From Actinopolymorpha alba DSM 45243 (GTDB taxonomy: Bacteria > Actinomycetota > Actinomycetes > Propionibacteriales > Actinopolymorphaceae): 64,000 nucleotides of DNA. The notes under the pieces were generated by a model. The model was not told the origin of the DNA. It saw only the letters and a list, made by a program, of their open reading frames with translations, and did no database searches. This document shows positions 54,565-62,996 of the stretch, in pieces (position 1 is the stretch's first letter; each line of letters opens with the position of its first letter). Made by a program: the position numbers and the translations under genes. Location of the stretch: NCBI RefSeq assembly GCF_000373925.1, contig NZ_KB892742.1, forward strand, positions 57,175-121,174, in the 5' to 3' direction.

Positions 54565-55737
54565 GTGCGTGTACTCGTTGCCTCGACCGGGGGAGCCGGT
54601 CACTTCAATCCGCTGCTGCCGTTCGTTGAGGCGTTCACCCGGCGCGGCGACCAGGTACTTCTGGTGGTCCCGCCCGAGCTCTGGTCGACGGTCGAGACGA
54701 CGGGCCATCCTTTCCGGATCGGCGCGGCGCCTCCGGAGGACGAGCTGGCGCCGATCTGGGAACGCTTCCCGACGGCTCCTCCCGAAGAGGCCGCGATTCT
54801 CGCCAATCGCGAGATCTTCGGCCGGCTCAGCACGGCCGCCATGCTGCCGGCGCTCGAGGACGCGTGCCGCGAGTGGCAGCCTGACCTCGTCCTGCGCGAG
54901 CCGTGCGAGTACGCCTCGGCGGTCGCCGCCAGCCGCGCCGGCATCCCGCATGCTCAGGTCGCCATCTCACTGGCGGACATCGAGGCGTCGTCGCTCGCCC
55001 TTGCGGCACCGGCGCTCGAGGCGTACGGCAACCAGATCGTGGAACAGCTGTCCGCGTCGCCGTACCTCACCCGGTTTCCCGCCTCGCTCGACCCGTCGCC
55101 GATCGGCGCGACTCGGCGGTTCCGCGAAGCCGCAGCCCCACGGCGTGAGCCACTGCCGGACTGGTGGGACGGGGACGCCGCACCGCTGGTCTACGTCACG
55201 TTCGGAAGCGTCACGGGTGGGCTGTCGATCGCCACGCAGGCGTACCGCGCCGCGCTCGACGCGGTGGACGGGCTCCCGGCACGCGTCCTCCTCACCGTCG
55301 GCCGGGACACTGACGCCTCCGCGCTCGGGCGCGTGCCCGCGAATGTTCACGTCGAAGCGTGGGTGCCACAGGGTGATGTCTTGGGCGAAGCGGCCCTGGT
55401 CGTCTGCCACGGCGGCTCCGGAACGACCTTCGGCACCCTGGCCGCTGGCGTTCCGCTCGTGGTCGTACCCATGTTCGCCGACCAGCCCGCCAACGCCCGC
55501 CAGATCAGCGCGGCGGGCGCTGGGGTCGTCGTCGATCCCGCGCCTGGTTCGGACGCGGCGAGCAGGATCGGGCCCGGCGACGCACCCCGCATCCGCGCGG
55601 CAATCGAGTCGGTGCTGGCCGACCACTCCTACCGGCGGGCCGCGCAGCGGATAGCGGACGAGATGCGCGCCCTGCCTGACATCGACGAGCTGATCCCCGA
55701 CCTACTCCCGGACGAGCACGCAGCGGACCGGCGGTAG
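54565..55737 (+). CDS. GT1-family glycosyltransferase (MGT/antibiotic-type)
   Basis: 390 aa from GTG (MRVLVASTGGAGHFNPLLPF) with AGGGGAT upstream. GT-B fold: N-terminal acceptor domain with GHFNP, and the donor-binding C-domain VTFGSVTGG, VPQGDVLGEAALVVCHGGSGTTFGTLAAGVPLVVVPMFADQPANARQI (signature HGGSGT...D-Q). Related enzymes glycosylate macrolides, flavonoids or sterols with UDP/TDP-sugars. It follows GlyQS by 52 bases and overlaps the convergent BNR gene by 36 bases. Confidence 0.9.
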   Translation: MRVLVASTGGAGHFNPLLPFVEAFTRRGDQVLLVVPPELWSTVETTGHPFRIGAAPPEDELAPIWERFPTAPPEEAAILANREIFGRLSTAAMLPALEDACREWQPDLVLREPCEYASAVAASRAGIPHAQVAISLADIEASSLALAAPALEAYGNQIVEQLSASPYLTRFPASLDPSPIGATRRFREAAAPRREPLPDWWDGDAAPLVYVTFGSVTGGLSIATQAYRAALDAVDGLPARVLLTVGRDTDASALGRVPANVHVEAWVPQGDVLGEAALVVCHGGSGTTFGTLAAGVPLVVVPMFADQPANARQISAAGAGVVVDPAPGSDAASRIGPGDAPRIRAAIESVLADHSYRRAAQRIADEMRALPDIDELIPDLLPDEHAADRR

Positions 55738-56604
55738 GTCGTCGGCCAGGAGCTCCCAGGTGCGGCCGGCGTCCTGTGAGGCGTAGACCGTGCCGTCGGA
55801 GGTGCCGAACGCCGCGGTGTCCCCGTCACCAGCGAGGCAGAAGGTGTCGATGTTGTCCGCGAACTGCTGCGGCAGGCCCCGCCGGCAGCGCTCCAACCGG
55901 ACGCCTTCGAGGCTGCCGCGGTAGATCCCGGCGTCCCCGCCGTCGGGGCCCTGCGAGGTGCTGATGAGGACCGTGTCCTTGCACAGGGCGAGCGCCCGGC
56001 TGTAGGTGCCGGGCAGGCCGAGGTTGCGGTAGGTCCAGCTCGCTCCGTGGTCCCAGCTGGTGGCGAGGCCGCGCGCGGTCGCCGCGAGGACCGGCCCGTT
56101 GTCGGGCGCCGCGAGCACCTGGTGGACGTCGCTGTCGATGTCGATCGTCGCGTCCCAGGTCATGCCGTTGTCAGTCGAGCGTGGGACGCCGCCGACGTGG
56201 ACGTTGACGTACGTCGTACCGTCCTCGTCCGCGCTCATCGACCGGACTGACGGCGGGTCGCCCCACGGCGTGTGCCACTTCTCGCGCCCCTCGACGAAGT
56301 CGAACCCCTCGACCGGCTCGGTCTGGCGGCCCTCGAGCCGATACAGGCGCGCGCCCTCCGTGCCGATGAGAACGCCGCTGGACGTGGGATACAGGCAGGT
56401 CGTGCGGACATTGCGAAGCCTCGCGACATGCCGCCAGATCCCCCCGGCACCCGCGGTGAAGATCTCCGACTCGCCGACGATCGCCCAGATCGCGTCACCG
56501 GCGCCCGCGAGCGCCCGGAGACGGCGTCCCGGTAGTGCCTGGCGCCTCTCCGTGCCCAGGATGTAAAGACCGTCGTCGGTTCCCACGTAGATCCCAGTGG
56601 GCAC
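55702..56604 (-). CDS. BNR/sialidase-type beta-propeller protein
   Basis: 300 aa. Repeats of the form S-x-D-x-G-x-TW: PRSTDNGMTWDATID, ATSWDHGASWTYRN, YASQDAGRTWELLAD, alternating with GTxxGLY-like strands (IYVGTDDGLYILG, VLIGTEGARLYRL). About six to seven blades, with no catalytic extras, so a photosystem-assembly/BNR-like binding protein and not a sialidase. No signal peptide. Function unknown. Confidence 0.85.
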   Translation of the reverse strand: MPTGIYVGTDDGLYILGTERRQALPGRRLRALAGAGDAIWAIVGESEIFTAGAGGIWRHVARLRNVRTTCLYPTSSGVLIGTEGARLYRLEGRQTEPVEGFDFVEGREKWHTPWGDPPSVRSMSADEDGTTYVNVHVGGVPRSTDNGMTWDATIDIDSDVHQVLAAPDNGPVLAATARGLATSWDHGASWTYRNLGLPGTYSRALALCKDTVLISTSQGPDGGDAGIYRGSLEGVRLERCRRGLPQQFADNIDTFCLAGDGDTAAFGTSDGTVYASQDAGRTWELLADDLPPVRCVLVRE

Positions 56605-56739
56605 AAGCCCTCCCTTCGCCGTCGGTGATTCTTTCGTGGATGGGTGCTCGGGCGAAAGGCCCCCGGCCCACTCGGTTGCCGCTGCCGGGCAACCGAGCGC
56701 GGCCGGGCAGGCGTCACTCCTACGAACGGGAGGTTTTTC

Positions 56740-58050
56740 ATGCGTATGAGTCCCACGGTCGCCCGCCGGGCGTTCCTTCTCGGCGGTCTGGCAATTCCGC
56801 TCCTCGCCTCGTGCGGCGGTCGGATCAGTTTCGGGGGTGACGGCGGTATGCGGCTGGTGGCCGCGGAAGGCGTCAACCGGATCGTGCCCGCGACGGACAC
56901 ACCGGTCGCGGGCACGGTCGACGGCATGACGGCGTTCGGGTACGCCCTGGCAAAGGTGGCCGCCGAGCCGACCGCCAACTTCGTCGCCTCACCGGCGAGC
57001 ATCGCCTACGCGTTCGGCATGGCCCGAGCGGGCGCCCGTGGCGACTCGGCGGCCCAGATCGACCGGGTGCTCGGGTTTCCCTCCGGCGGGCCGCACGCCG
57101 CCCTCAACTCCCTCACCCAGCAGATCGTCACGCTCGACGAGGCGCCGCCGCGCACGTCCGGTAAGACCCGGAAACCGGGGGAGAAGCCCAAGCTCCCGGT
57201 GCTCGCGATCGCCAATGGCCTCTTCGCCCAGCAGGGCTTCGCGATCAAGGACGCGTACCTCCGGATCCTCGCCGAGCAGTACGCCACGGGCGTCCAGACC
57301 CTCGACCTGCGAAGCCCGGACGCCGTGCGCGTCATCAACGACTGGGTACGCGAGCAGACCGCGGAGCGGATCGACAAGCTCTTCGAGTCGCTCACCCCGG
57401 ACACGGTGATGGTCCTGGCGAACGCCGTCTACCTGAAGGCCGACTGGGTGCACGCGTTCGAGCGGTCCGCGACCCGGGACGAGGAGTTCACCCGCGGCGA
57501 CGGCACACCCGTCACGGTGCCGATGATGACGCAGACCGGGCGCCTGCGGTTCGCGCGCGGCAGTGGCTGGCAGGCGGTCGAACTCCCGTACGCGGGCGAG
57601 GAGCTGGCGATGCTGGTCGTCGTACCTTCCGGAAAGTCCCTGGCCACGGATCTACTGGCGCCGGAGGTGCTGCGGGCAGTCGCGACGGCCCTGCGCCCTG
57701 GGCCGGTGACGTTCAGCATGCCCCGGTGGGACTTCGCCACCAAGCTCGACCTCAAACCGTCGTTGGAACGCCTCGGCCTGACCGTGCCGTTCACCGATCG
57801 GGCCGACTTCTCCGGCATTGCCGAGGATCTGTACATCGGCGAGGCGATCCACCGGGCCACCATCACCGTCGACGAGTGGGGTACGGAGGCGGCCGCGGTG
57901 ACCGGCCTGGAGATGCGGATCACCGCGGCACTGCCTCCCGACCCGGCGGCGGTGATCCGCGCGGACCGGGCGTTCGCGTTCGCGATCCTGCACCAGCCGA
58001 CCCGGACGCCGTTGTTCGTCGGCCAGGTGAGCGATCCGGTGCGCGGCTGA
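56740..58050 (+). CDS. serpin-family protease inhibitor, lipoprotein
   Basis: 436 aa from MRMSPTVARRAFLL with GGGAGG upstream. Signal peptide with Arg pair and lipobox IPLLASCGG, so it is likely anchored outside the membrane. Serpin fold: TANFVASPASIAYAFGMARAGARGDSAAQI, ANAVYLKADWVHAFE, RATITVDEWGTEAAAVTGLEMRI (hinge GTEAAAVT) and AFAFAILHQPTRTPLFVGQV. The hinge is of the inhibitory kind. By P17 counting the P1 residue would be Thr in MRITAALPP, suggesting an elastase- or subtilisin-like target (inference). Confidence 0.93.
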   Translation: MRMSPTVARRAFLLGGLAIPLLASCGGRISFGGDGGMRLVAAEGVNRIVPATDTPVAGTVDGMTAFGYALAKVAAEPTANFVASPASIAYAFGMARAGARGDSAAQIDRVLGFPSGGPHAALNSLTQQIVTLDEAPPRTSGKTRKPGEKPKLPVLAIANGLFAQQGFAIKDAYLRILAEQYATGVQTLDLRSPDAVRVINDWVREQTAERIDKLFESLTPDTVMVLANAVYLKADWVHAFERSATRDEEFTRGDGTPVTVPMMTQTGRLRFARGSGWQAVELPYAGEELAMLVVVPSGKSLATDLLAPEVLRAVATALRPGPVTFSMPRWDFATKLDLKPSLERLGLTVPFTDRADFSGIAEDLYIGEAIHRATITVDEWGTEAAAVTGLEMRITAALPPDPAAVIRADRAFAFAILHQPTRTPLFVGQVSDPVRG

Positions 58051-58077
58051 AGCCTTCTGGCTGCAACGGCGCCCGCA

Positions 58078-58117
58078 GGGACCCAAATGACCACGTTTAC
58101 GTGATCATTTGGGTCCC
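58078..58117. repeat. palindromic repeat, single copy, after the serpin gene
   Basis: Palindrome with 20-bp arms, 18 of 20 paired, around CCACGTTTACGTG, outer arms GGGACCCAAATGA. It begins 28 bases after the serpin stop. The same family as at 47555-47584 but with different outer arms, showing that the arms co-vary while the core stays. Confidence 0.93.
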
Positions 58118-58168
58118 CACACAGCGGTGCGGCGACCAGGTCGCATCAGCCGTACTTCAGTAAGACTG

Positions 58169-58206
58169 TGGAGACTCCGGAGGGCTATAGCACCCCGGAG
58201 TCTCCA
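58169..58206. terminator. hairpin between serpin and binding-protein genes
   Basis: TGGAGACTCCGG (58169-58180) pairs exactly with 58195-58206 around a 14-base loop, followed by TAATCC. It stands 30 bases from the stop of the convergent peptide-type binding-protein gene and could serve both strands. Confidence 0.7.
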
Positions 58207-58235
58207 TAATCCTCAGATGGCCCGCCGAATATGGC

Positions 58236-60353
58236 TCAGGAGTGTTCGGTGGGGTTGGACCAGAAGTACGTCTCCGGGTCGTAGACCGCGGGCGTCGGGT
58301 GCTGCCAGGGATTGACGAACCCACCGAGCGCGAGGTTCTCCTTGCGGGGAACGTTACGTAGGTCCTTGTGAGCCAGGACGAGTTGGGGAGTGTTCGCGAC
58401 CGAGCCCATGAAGAACGGCCCGTGTTCGATGTGGATCTTCACCATCTCCCACGCGAGTTGGCGCCGCTTCAACGTGTCCGCCTCGGTCTTGCTCTGGTCG
58501 TACAGCTTCCACAGCGCCGCGATGGGGCCCTTCGGGTCCGGCTCCATGCGGGGCGGCGTGCGCTTGAACGGGTCGACGTCCTTCTGCGCGTGCTCGTCGG
58601 GCGTGCCGCGGACGTTGTAGAACTGCCCTTCCAACGGCGCCCAGCGGCTGGGCTCGATCGGGAGCAGCCATGCGGGCTGGGCAAGGTGGTCAGGCCCGTT
58701 TCCGACCTCCCATGCCGACTGGGTGGCGAGCCGGCCGGCGTTCCACTGGTCCCCGAAACCTTCGGGGGCGACGGGATTCAGGGTGACCGTCAGGCCGATT
58801 GCCTCCCAGTCGCGCTTCAGGAGGTTGTTCTTCTGCTGGTGGTCGCTGGTGGCGTTGGCGGGGAAGTCGATCCGGATCTTGAGCTCGCCACCGCCTGGAA
58901 ACTCCCGCTTGCCGTCGCCGTTCTTGTCGGCGACGTCGATCTCGTCAAGCAGAGCTTTCGCCTTCTCGGGATCGTACGCCACGTAGGAATCCCGCCACTG
59001 GCGGTAGATCTCCTTGCCCTGGTCGTTGACCTGGTATTCGACCGCCTTGGGGCTCATCGTGCCGGTGGTGGGTTCGCCGGTGTTGAAGTAGATCTGTTTC
59101 CGTGCGTCGGCGCGGTTGAACGCGAGGGACAGCGCCTGGCGGAACTTCGGCTCACGGATCAGCGACCGCATCTTCGGGTCCTGATGATCGTAGTTGAAGA
59201 AGAACATCGAGCCGGTCCCGCTGCCGCTGTCCCACATGAACACGTTCAGCTTGCTGCGCTGCTCGGTCTTCTTGAGCCCGGAGACGTCCGCCAGGGTGAG
59301 GCCGGCGAACGGGCCGTGGACGTAGTCGAGCTTGCCTTCCTGGATCTGGAGTTTGCGGACCTCGACATCCTCGATCGTGCCGATCGTCAGCGTGTCGATG
59401 TTCGGAAGCTGGCGGCCCTCCCGATCCACGCACCAGTAATAGGGGTTGCGTTCCCAGATCGCCTGCCGACCCTCGCGGTAGGTCTTCAGGCGCCACCCGG
59501 TCATCGTCGGGCATTCAGGATTAGAAGCGAAGTTCCGCTTCTGATCGAACTGTCCGTCGGCGGTGGCCCAGTTCTTCGCGACGGACTTGTTGTATTTCGG
59601 ATGGTATTTCTCGAGATAGTGCTTCGGCTCCATCCAGGTGGACCCGTTGCCGCGGCTGACGTATCCCGCGAGCCGTGCGGCGGTCAACGGCGACGGAGCG
59701 TCGAACTTCATCACCAACGTGTGCTCGTCGGGTGCGGTCATGCTCATGACCGTGCCCTTGCCTGACTTGGCCTCGTCGGGCGGGACCTCGGAGTGCTCCT
59801 CGTTGAGCACCATGTCGTCCCACCAGAACATGATGTCCGCCGTTGTCCACGGCTGCCCGTCAGACCACTTCAGGCCCTTCCGGAAATGCAGCGTCCACTC
59901 GGAGTTGTCAGTGTTCGCTTCCCAGCTCGACACCAGACCCGGAGCGATGTCGAGGCCGTCATTGAGGAAACGCAGCAGGGAATGGCCGTACATGTATTCC
60001 TTGATCTGCGCATCATTCGTCGACGGCGCTGTCAAGATCAGGTTGCCGCCGTACTTTCCGGGTTCCAGCCAGCGGTGTGGAACGACGTACGGCTCGTCGG
60101 GGAGCCGCTCCTGGACCGGTTTGAGCTTGCCCGCCTTGACCTGTTGTGCCAGCGCGGGAGCTTCGCTGAAGCTGGTGGGAAGTTTGATTGGCTTGGTTTC
60201 AGATCCCTTGCCCTTCTCGGCTTTGGGGCTGGGACTGCCCGAATTGTTTCCAGTGCGATCGTCGTTACCGCTTGTGCAGGCGCTGAGCATGGCGGCGCCG
60301 GCGGTGAACGCCGAGGCGTACAAGAACGTGCGTCGGTTGAGTGCGTTTGGCAT
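58236..60353 (-). CDS. ABC transporter substrate-binding lipoprotein, family 5 (peptide/opine type)
   Basis: 705 aa from MPNALNRRTFLYASAF. Lipoprotein signal with lipobox AMLSACTSG, then a Ser/Pro/Lys-rich tether. SBP family 5 pattern: GLVSSWEANTDNSEWTLHFRKGLKWSDGQPWTTADIMFWWDDMV, and later EPKFRQALSLAFNRADARKQIYFNTGEPTTG and LLDEIDVADKNGDG. It is longer than the usual 500-600 aa because of extra loops. No permease or ATPase adjoins, so it is an orphan receptor or serves a distant transporter. Confidence 0.92.
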   Translation of the reverse strand: MPNALNRRTFLYASAFTAGAAMLSACTSGNDDRTGNNSGSPSPKAEKGKGSETKPIKLPTSFSEAPALAQQVKAGKLKPVQERLPDEPYVVPHRWLEPGKYGGNLILTAPSTNDAQIKEYMYGHSLLRFLNDGLDIAPGLVSSWEANTDNSEWTLHFRKGLKWSDGQPWTTADIMFWWDDMVLNEEHSEVPPDEAKSGKGTVMSMTAPDEHTLVMKFDAPSPLTAARLAGYVSRGNGSTWMEPKHYLEKYHPKYNKSVAKNWATADGQFDQKRNFASNPECPTMTGWRLKTYREGRQAIWERNPYYWCVDREGRQLPNIDTLTIGTIEDVEVRKLQIQEGKLDYVHGPFAGLTLADVSGLKKTEQRSKLNVFMWDSGSGTGSMFFFNYDHQDPKMRSLIREPKFRQALSLAFNRADARKQIYFNTGEPTTGTMSPKAVEYQVNDQGKEIYRQWRDSYVAYDPEKAKALLDEIDVADKNGDGKREFPGGGELKIRIDFPANATSDHQQKNNLLKRDWEAIGLTVTLNPVAPEGFGDQWNAGRLATQSAWEVGNGPDHLAQPAWLLPIEPSRWAPLEGQFYNVRGTPDEHAQKDVDPFKRTPPRMEPDPKGPIAALWKLYDQSKTEADTLKRRQLAWEMVKIHIEHGPFFMGSVANTPQLVLAHKDLRNVPRKENLALGGFVNPWQHPTPAVYDPETYFWSNPTEHS

Positions 60354-60555
60354 CCTGCCTGACCCGATCCGTGCGGATGACAGAGAACTTGCCAAGACTG
60401 TCGACTCGAGCGGCTGAGGGCGAGCATCTTGGCACAAAGAACCGGCATACGGTCCGCATCCGGCCGGATTGGTGACCGGTTTCGGCGATCACCTGCCGAT
60501 CCGGCGCAAATCAACGGGTCAAGGAAGTACACGGGTCAAGGAAGGGCGCGGGCGC

Positions 60556-61068
60556 TCAGATCTGGAAGCCGGGGTCGGGCAGGCCGTGCGGGAAGCGTTC
60601 GACGGCTTGGCCCGCGAGTTCGGCGAGCTTCTCGAGGACGGACACCTCGTCGTCGGTGCCGGAGTGCCAACGGGCCCAGTAGACCCCGATCGCACCAACA
60701 GCTTTGGGTGCCAGCATGGGCGCCATGATGAGGCTGCGAACGAACGTTGGTTGGTACGCAGCTTGCGGAATCCGTTCATCGTAACGAATATCCGGAATGA
60801 CCGCCGTCTGGTGATGGAACATCGACCAACCACTGATGCATTCAGTCGCCCGGAACCGCTGACCCTTCCACAGCGGACTCATGGAGTCCTCGTCCGCGTA
60901 GTAGCACTGGTCGCCTTCGAGTAACACGAAGGTGGCGCCGTCTGCCTGCACCAACCGGCGGGCGGTCGTTCGTACAACCGCTTCGACGTCTTCGAGTTTG
61001 CGCGCCTGCTCAAGCCGTTCGGCGGCATCATCGAGCAGCGCCACGGGATCGAGGAAGTCCGGCATCAT
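60556..61068 (-). CDS. GAF-domain protein
   Basis: About 170 aa from MMPDFLDPVALLDDAAERL with AGGAGG just upstream (the second ATG, 3 bases on, has better spacing). One GAF domain: VVRTTARRLVQADGATFVLLEGDQCYYADEDSMSPLWKGQRFRATECISGWSM, PDIRYDERIPQAAYQPTFVRSLIMAPM (motifs shown in part). It has no kinase or output domain, so a stand-alone sensor of the kind that binds small ligands or haem. Partner unknown. Confidence 0.88.
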   Translation of the reverse strand: MMPDFLDPVALLDDAAERLEQARKLEDVEAVVRTTARRLVQADGATFVLLEGDQCYYADEDSMSPLWKGQRFRATECISGWSMFHHQTAVIPDIRYDERIPQAAYQPTFVRSLIMAPMLAPKAVGAIGVYWARWHSGTDDEVSVLEKLAELAGQAVERFPHGLPDPGFQI

Positions 61069-61236
61069 GCCTCCTACACCGGGTCCTATGCCGGCAGTGT
61101 AACTCCGGGGACACATGGTGCCTATCTCCACGGCTGCCTGATCTCAGAGGAGCTGGCCGAAACCTCGCCGGGGCGATGGCTGGGGCCGCCGATATATCTC
61201 TTGCGCTCCTCGTGTGCTGTCACGAAGCTTGGGGTT

Positions 61237-61968
61237 ATGAAGGGATTCGACCCAGCTGAGAGCTTCGGACCTGACGTGGCCAGGAGGTACGACGAGGGCG
61301 CGGTGAGGGGAGACGAGCAGGACGCCTCGCGGTTCCTCGCTGAGGTGGCCGGGCCCGGTCGGGCGCTGGAGTTCGCGATCGGCACCGGACGGATCGCGCT
61401 CCCGCTCACTGAGCGGGGAGTAGAGGTGGCCGGCATCGAACTGTCTCCCGACATGGTGAACCGGCTGCGGTCGAAGCCTGGTGGCTCGGCCATCGACGTC
61501 ACGCCGGGCGACATGTCCTCGGTGGTGGTCCCCGGTACGTTCTCGTTGGTCTACCTCGTCTTCAACACGATCTTCAACCTCCTGACGCAGGACGATCAGG
61601 TCCGGTGCTTCGAGAACGCCGCTCGCCACCTGGCCGACGACGGAGCCTTCGTGGTCGAGGCGGCGGTCCCCGGTGCGTGGACGAAGGAGTACGAGTACGT
61701 CCGGCCTGAGCAGGTCGCGATGGACAGCGTGGTTTTCGACATATGTCGCTACGACCCGGTCACCCAACTGCTGGAGGAGAACCACGTACGCCTCTCAGGC
61801 GAGGGAATTCGCTTCGGGCCGATCGTGTGTCGCCTCATCTGGCCAAGCGAGATGGACCTGATGGCACGCATCGCCGGGCTGCGGCTCGCGGAGCGCTGGG
61901 GCGGTTGGAACAACGAACCCTTCACCGCCGACAGCACCATGCACGTCAGCGTCTACCGCCGGCAGTAA
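61237..61968 (+). CDS. class I SAM-dependent methyltransferase
   Basis: 243 aa from MKGFDPAESFGPDVARRYDEG. SAM-binding motif I ALEFAIGTGRIALPLTERG, motif II VAGIELSPDMVNRL, motif post-I and III FSLVYLVFNTIFNLLTQDDQ. The C-terminal part is beta-rich, as in small-molecule methyltransferases. A strong hairpin follows. Substrate unknown. Confidence 0.9.
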   Translation: MKGFDPAESFGPDVARRYDEGAVRGDEQDASRFLAEVAGPGRALEFAIGTGRIALPLTERGVEVAGIELSPDMVNRLRSKPGGSAIDVTPGDMSSVVVPGTFSLVYLVFNTIFNLLTQDDQVRCFENAARHLADDGAFVVEAAVPGAWTKEYEYVRPEQVAMDSVVFDICRYDPVTQLLEENHVRLSGEGIRFGPIVCRLIWPSEMDLMARIAGLRLAERWGGWNNEPFTADSTMHVSVYRRQ

Positions 61969-62024
61969 GGGGTCTCCGAACGCCGCCGCGCCCTGCGAGG
62001 CAACCACCGACTGCGGCCGGGAAC

Positions 62025-62084
62025 GGTTGGGTCCGACAAACGTAGACCGAGCAGCTCCCCGGTCTACGTTTTTCGGACCCAACC
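62025..62084. terminator. 25-bp near-perfect inverted repeat after the methyltransferase
   Basis: Arms 62025-62049 and 62060-62084 pair at 24 of 25 positions (GGTTGGGTCCGACAAACGTA...), loop of 10 bases. No U-tract. It ends the methyltransferase unit and opens a 427-base stretch that holds two more hairpins and no clear gene before 62396. Confidence 0.85.
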
Positions 62085-62307
62085 TGCGTATGGCGGCCCG
62101 CCGGCCCGCCGGCGGGACGTCCCTCAGCCTGGCCGGCAGCCTTGCCGCAAGCGGTGAGCTGCCCCACCTCGATCTGGCCGAGGTGGTTTCCACCAGAGGT
62201 ACGCCGTACCCATCCGGTGTGGATCTTCGTTGCTTGGGCGTACTCCTCCTCGGCGTGACCATCGCGGGGCGAACGTGCTCCGCGTTCCGACGGCCGAGGG
62301 ATAGCCG

Positions 62308-62337
62308 CCCCGACCCCGCAAAGGCGCGGGATCGGGG
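62308..62337. terminator. hairpin in the 62.0-62.4 kb gap
   Basis: CCCCGACCCCGC and GCGGGATCGGGG pair with one mismatch around a 6-base loop. A smaller hairpin (GCCCGG/CCGGGC, 62356-62373) follows and ends just before the ribosome site of the small gene at 62396. Together they could attenuate that gene. Confidence 0.6.
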
Positions 62338-62395
62338 ACTCAGCAACAACACACAGCCCGGATGCAGCCGGGCCTTTAGGGAAGGATAGGTCGCG

Positions 62396-62524
62396 ATGCG
62401 CGAGCGCACCCCCGGAAACGGCAGCTCCTCTCAGCTGGCCGATGTCGAGCTGATCGAGGCGGCTGGCCACAGCATCTCCGCAGGTCATGGCGGTATGGGC
62501 CAGCCGGCAACCAGCCGGAGCTGA
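62396..62524 (+). CDS. orphan small protein, 42 aa
   Basis: ATG preceded by GGGAAGGATAGG; product MRERTPGNGSSSQLADVELI followed by EAAGHSISAGHGGMGQPATSRS (shown in two parts). A strong hairpin follows 17 bases after the stop, so the gene has its own site, frame and terminator. No Cys or Trp; the C-terminal half is Gly/His/Ser-rich. It looks like a leader-plus-core peptide or a small regulatory protein, but no family is recognised and no modifying enzyme adjoins except the upstream methyltransferase. Confidence 0.5.
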   Translation: MRERTPGNGSSSQLADVELIEAAGHSISAGHGGMGQPATSRS

Positions 62525-62541
62525 CAGCGCACCAGACCAGA

Positions 62542-62573
62542 GCGCCCCGACCCGCGACGGGTCGGGGCGCTTT
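62542..62573. terminator. bidirectional terminator between the small gene and cupin gene
   Basis: Perfect 12-bp stem GCGCCCCGACCC / GGGTCGGGGCGC with loop GCGAC, followed by TTT. It lies 17 bases after the small gene's stop and next to the stop of the convergent cupin gene. Confidence 0.88.
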
Positions 62574-62574
62574 A

Positions 62575-62976
62575 TCAGTGGGCGTTGTATTCCTCGTCGG
62601 TGACGTGGTCGCCCCACTCGGTCTCGGGCCCGTCGCCTTCGCCGGGTGCTTCCCACATCGCGAGGTGGGCCATGAAGTGATCGGGGGCGGCGCCGTGCCA
62701 GTGCCACTCGCCTGGCGGTGTGTAGATGGTGTCGCCGGGCCGGATCTCGATGACCTTGCCGCCGCGAGACTGTACGAACCCGCGGCCGTCGGTGACGTGC
62801 AGGGTCTGCCCGGCCGCATGAGAGTGCCAGGCGGTGCGGGCGCCAGGGGCGAAACGCACGACGTTCACGCGCATGCGCGACGGCTCCTCGCCTTTGGCGA
62901 TGACGTCGAACCAGACGTCGCCGGTGAACAGGTCAGCCGGGCCCTTAGCCGACGGCTGCTTCGGCTGGATTTCCAC
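62575..62976 (-). CDS. cupin-domain protein
   Basis: 133 aa. Single cupin barrel: motif 1 GARTAWHSHAAGQTLHVTDGRG (two His) and motif 2 PGDTIYTPPGEWHWHGAAPDHFMAHL (Glu-less start, His-rich end). Metal ligands are therefore present. Related proteins (with carboxymuconolactone decarboxylases) are of unknown reaction. It is 20 bases downstream of the antiporter gene and probably in the same transcript. Confidence 0.9.
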   Translation of the reverse strand: MEIQPKQPSAKGPADLFTGDVWFDVIAKGEEPSRMRVNVVRFAPGARTAWHSHAAGQTLHVTDGRGFVQSRGGKVIEIRPGDTIYTPPGEWHWHGAAPDHFMAHLAMWEAPGEGDGPETEWGDHVTDEEYNAH

Positions 62977-62996
62977 CTTGGTCTCCTTATGGTTGG

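Noticed and set aside
62120-62260. Minus-strand remnant of a BldC/MerR-like HTH (TSGGNHLGQIEV resembling TPGGHHRFRESEV)
   Set aside because: Only a dozen residues resemble the family, stops break the frame, and the DNA-recognition helix is not convincing.
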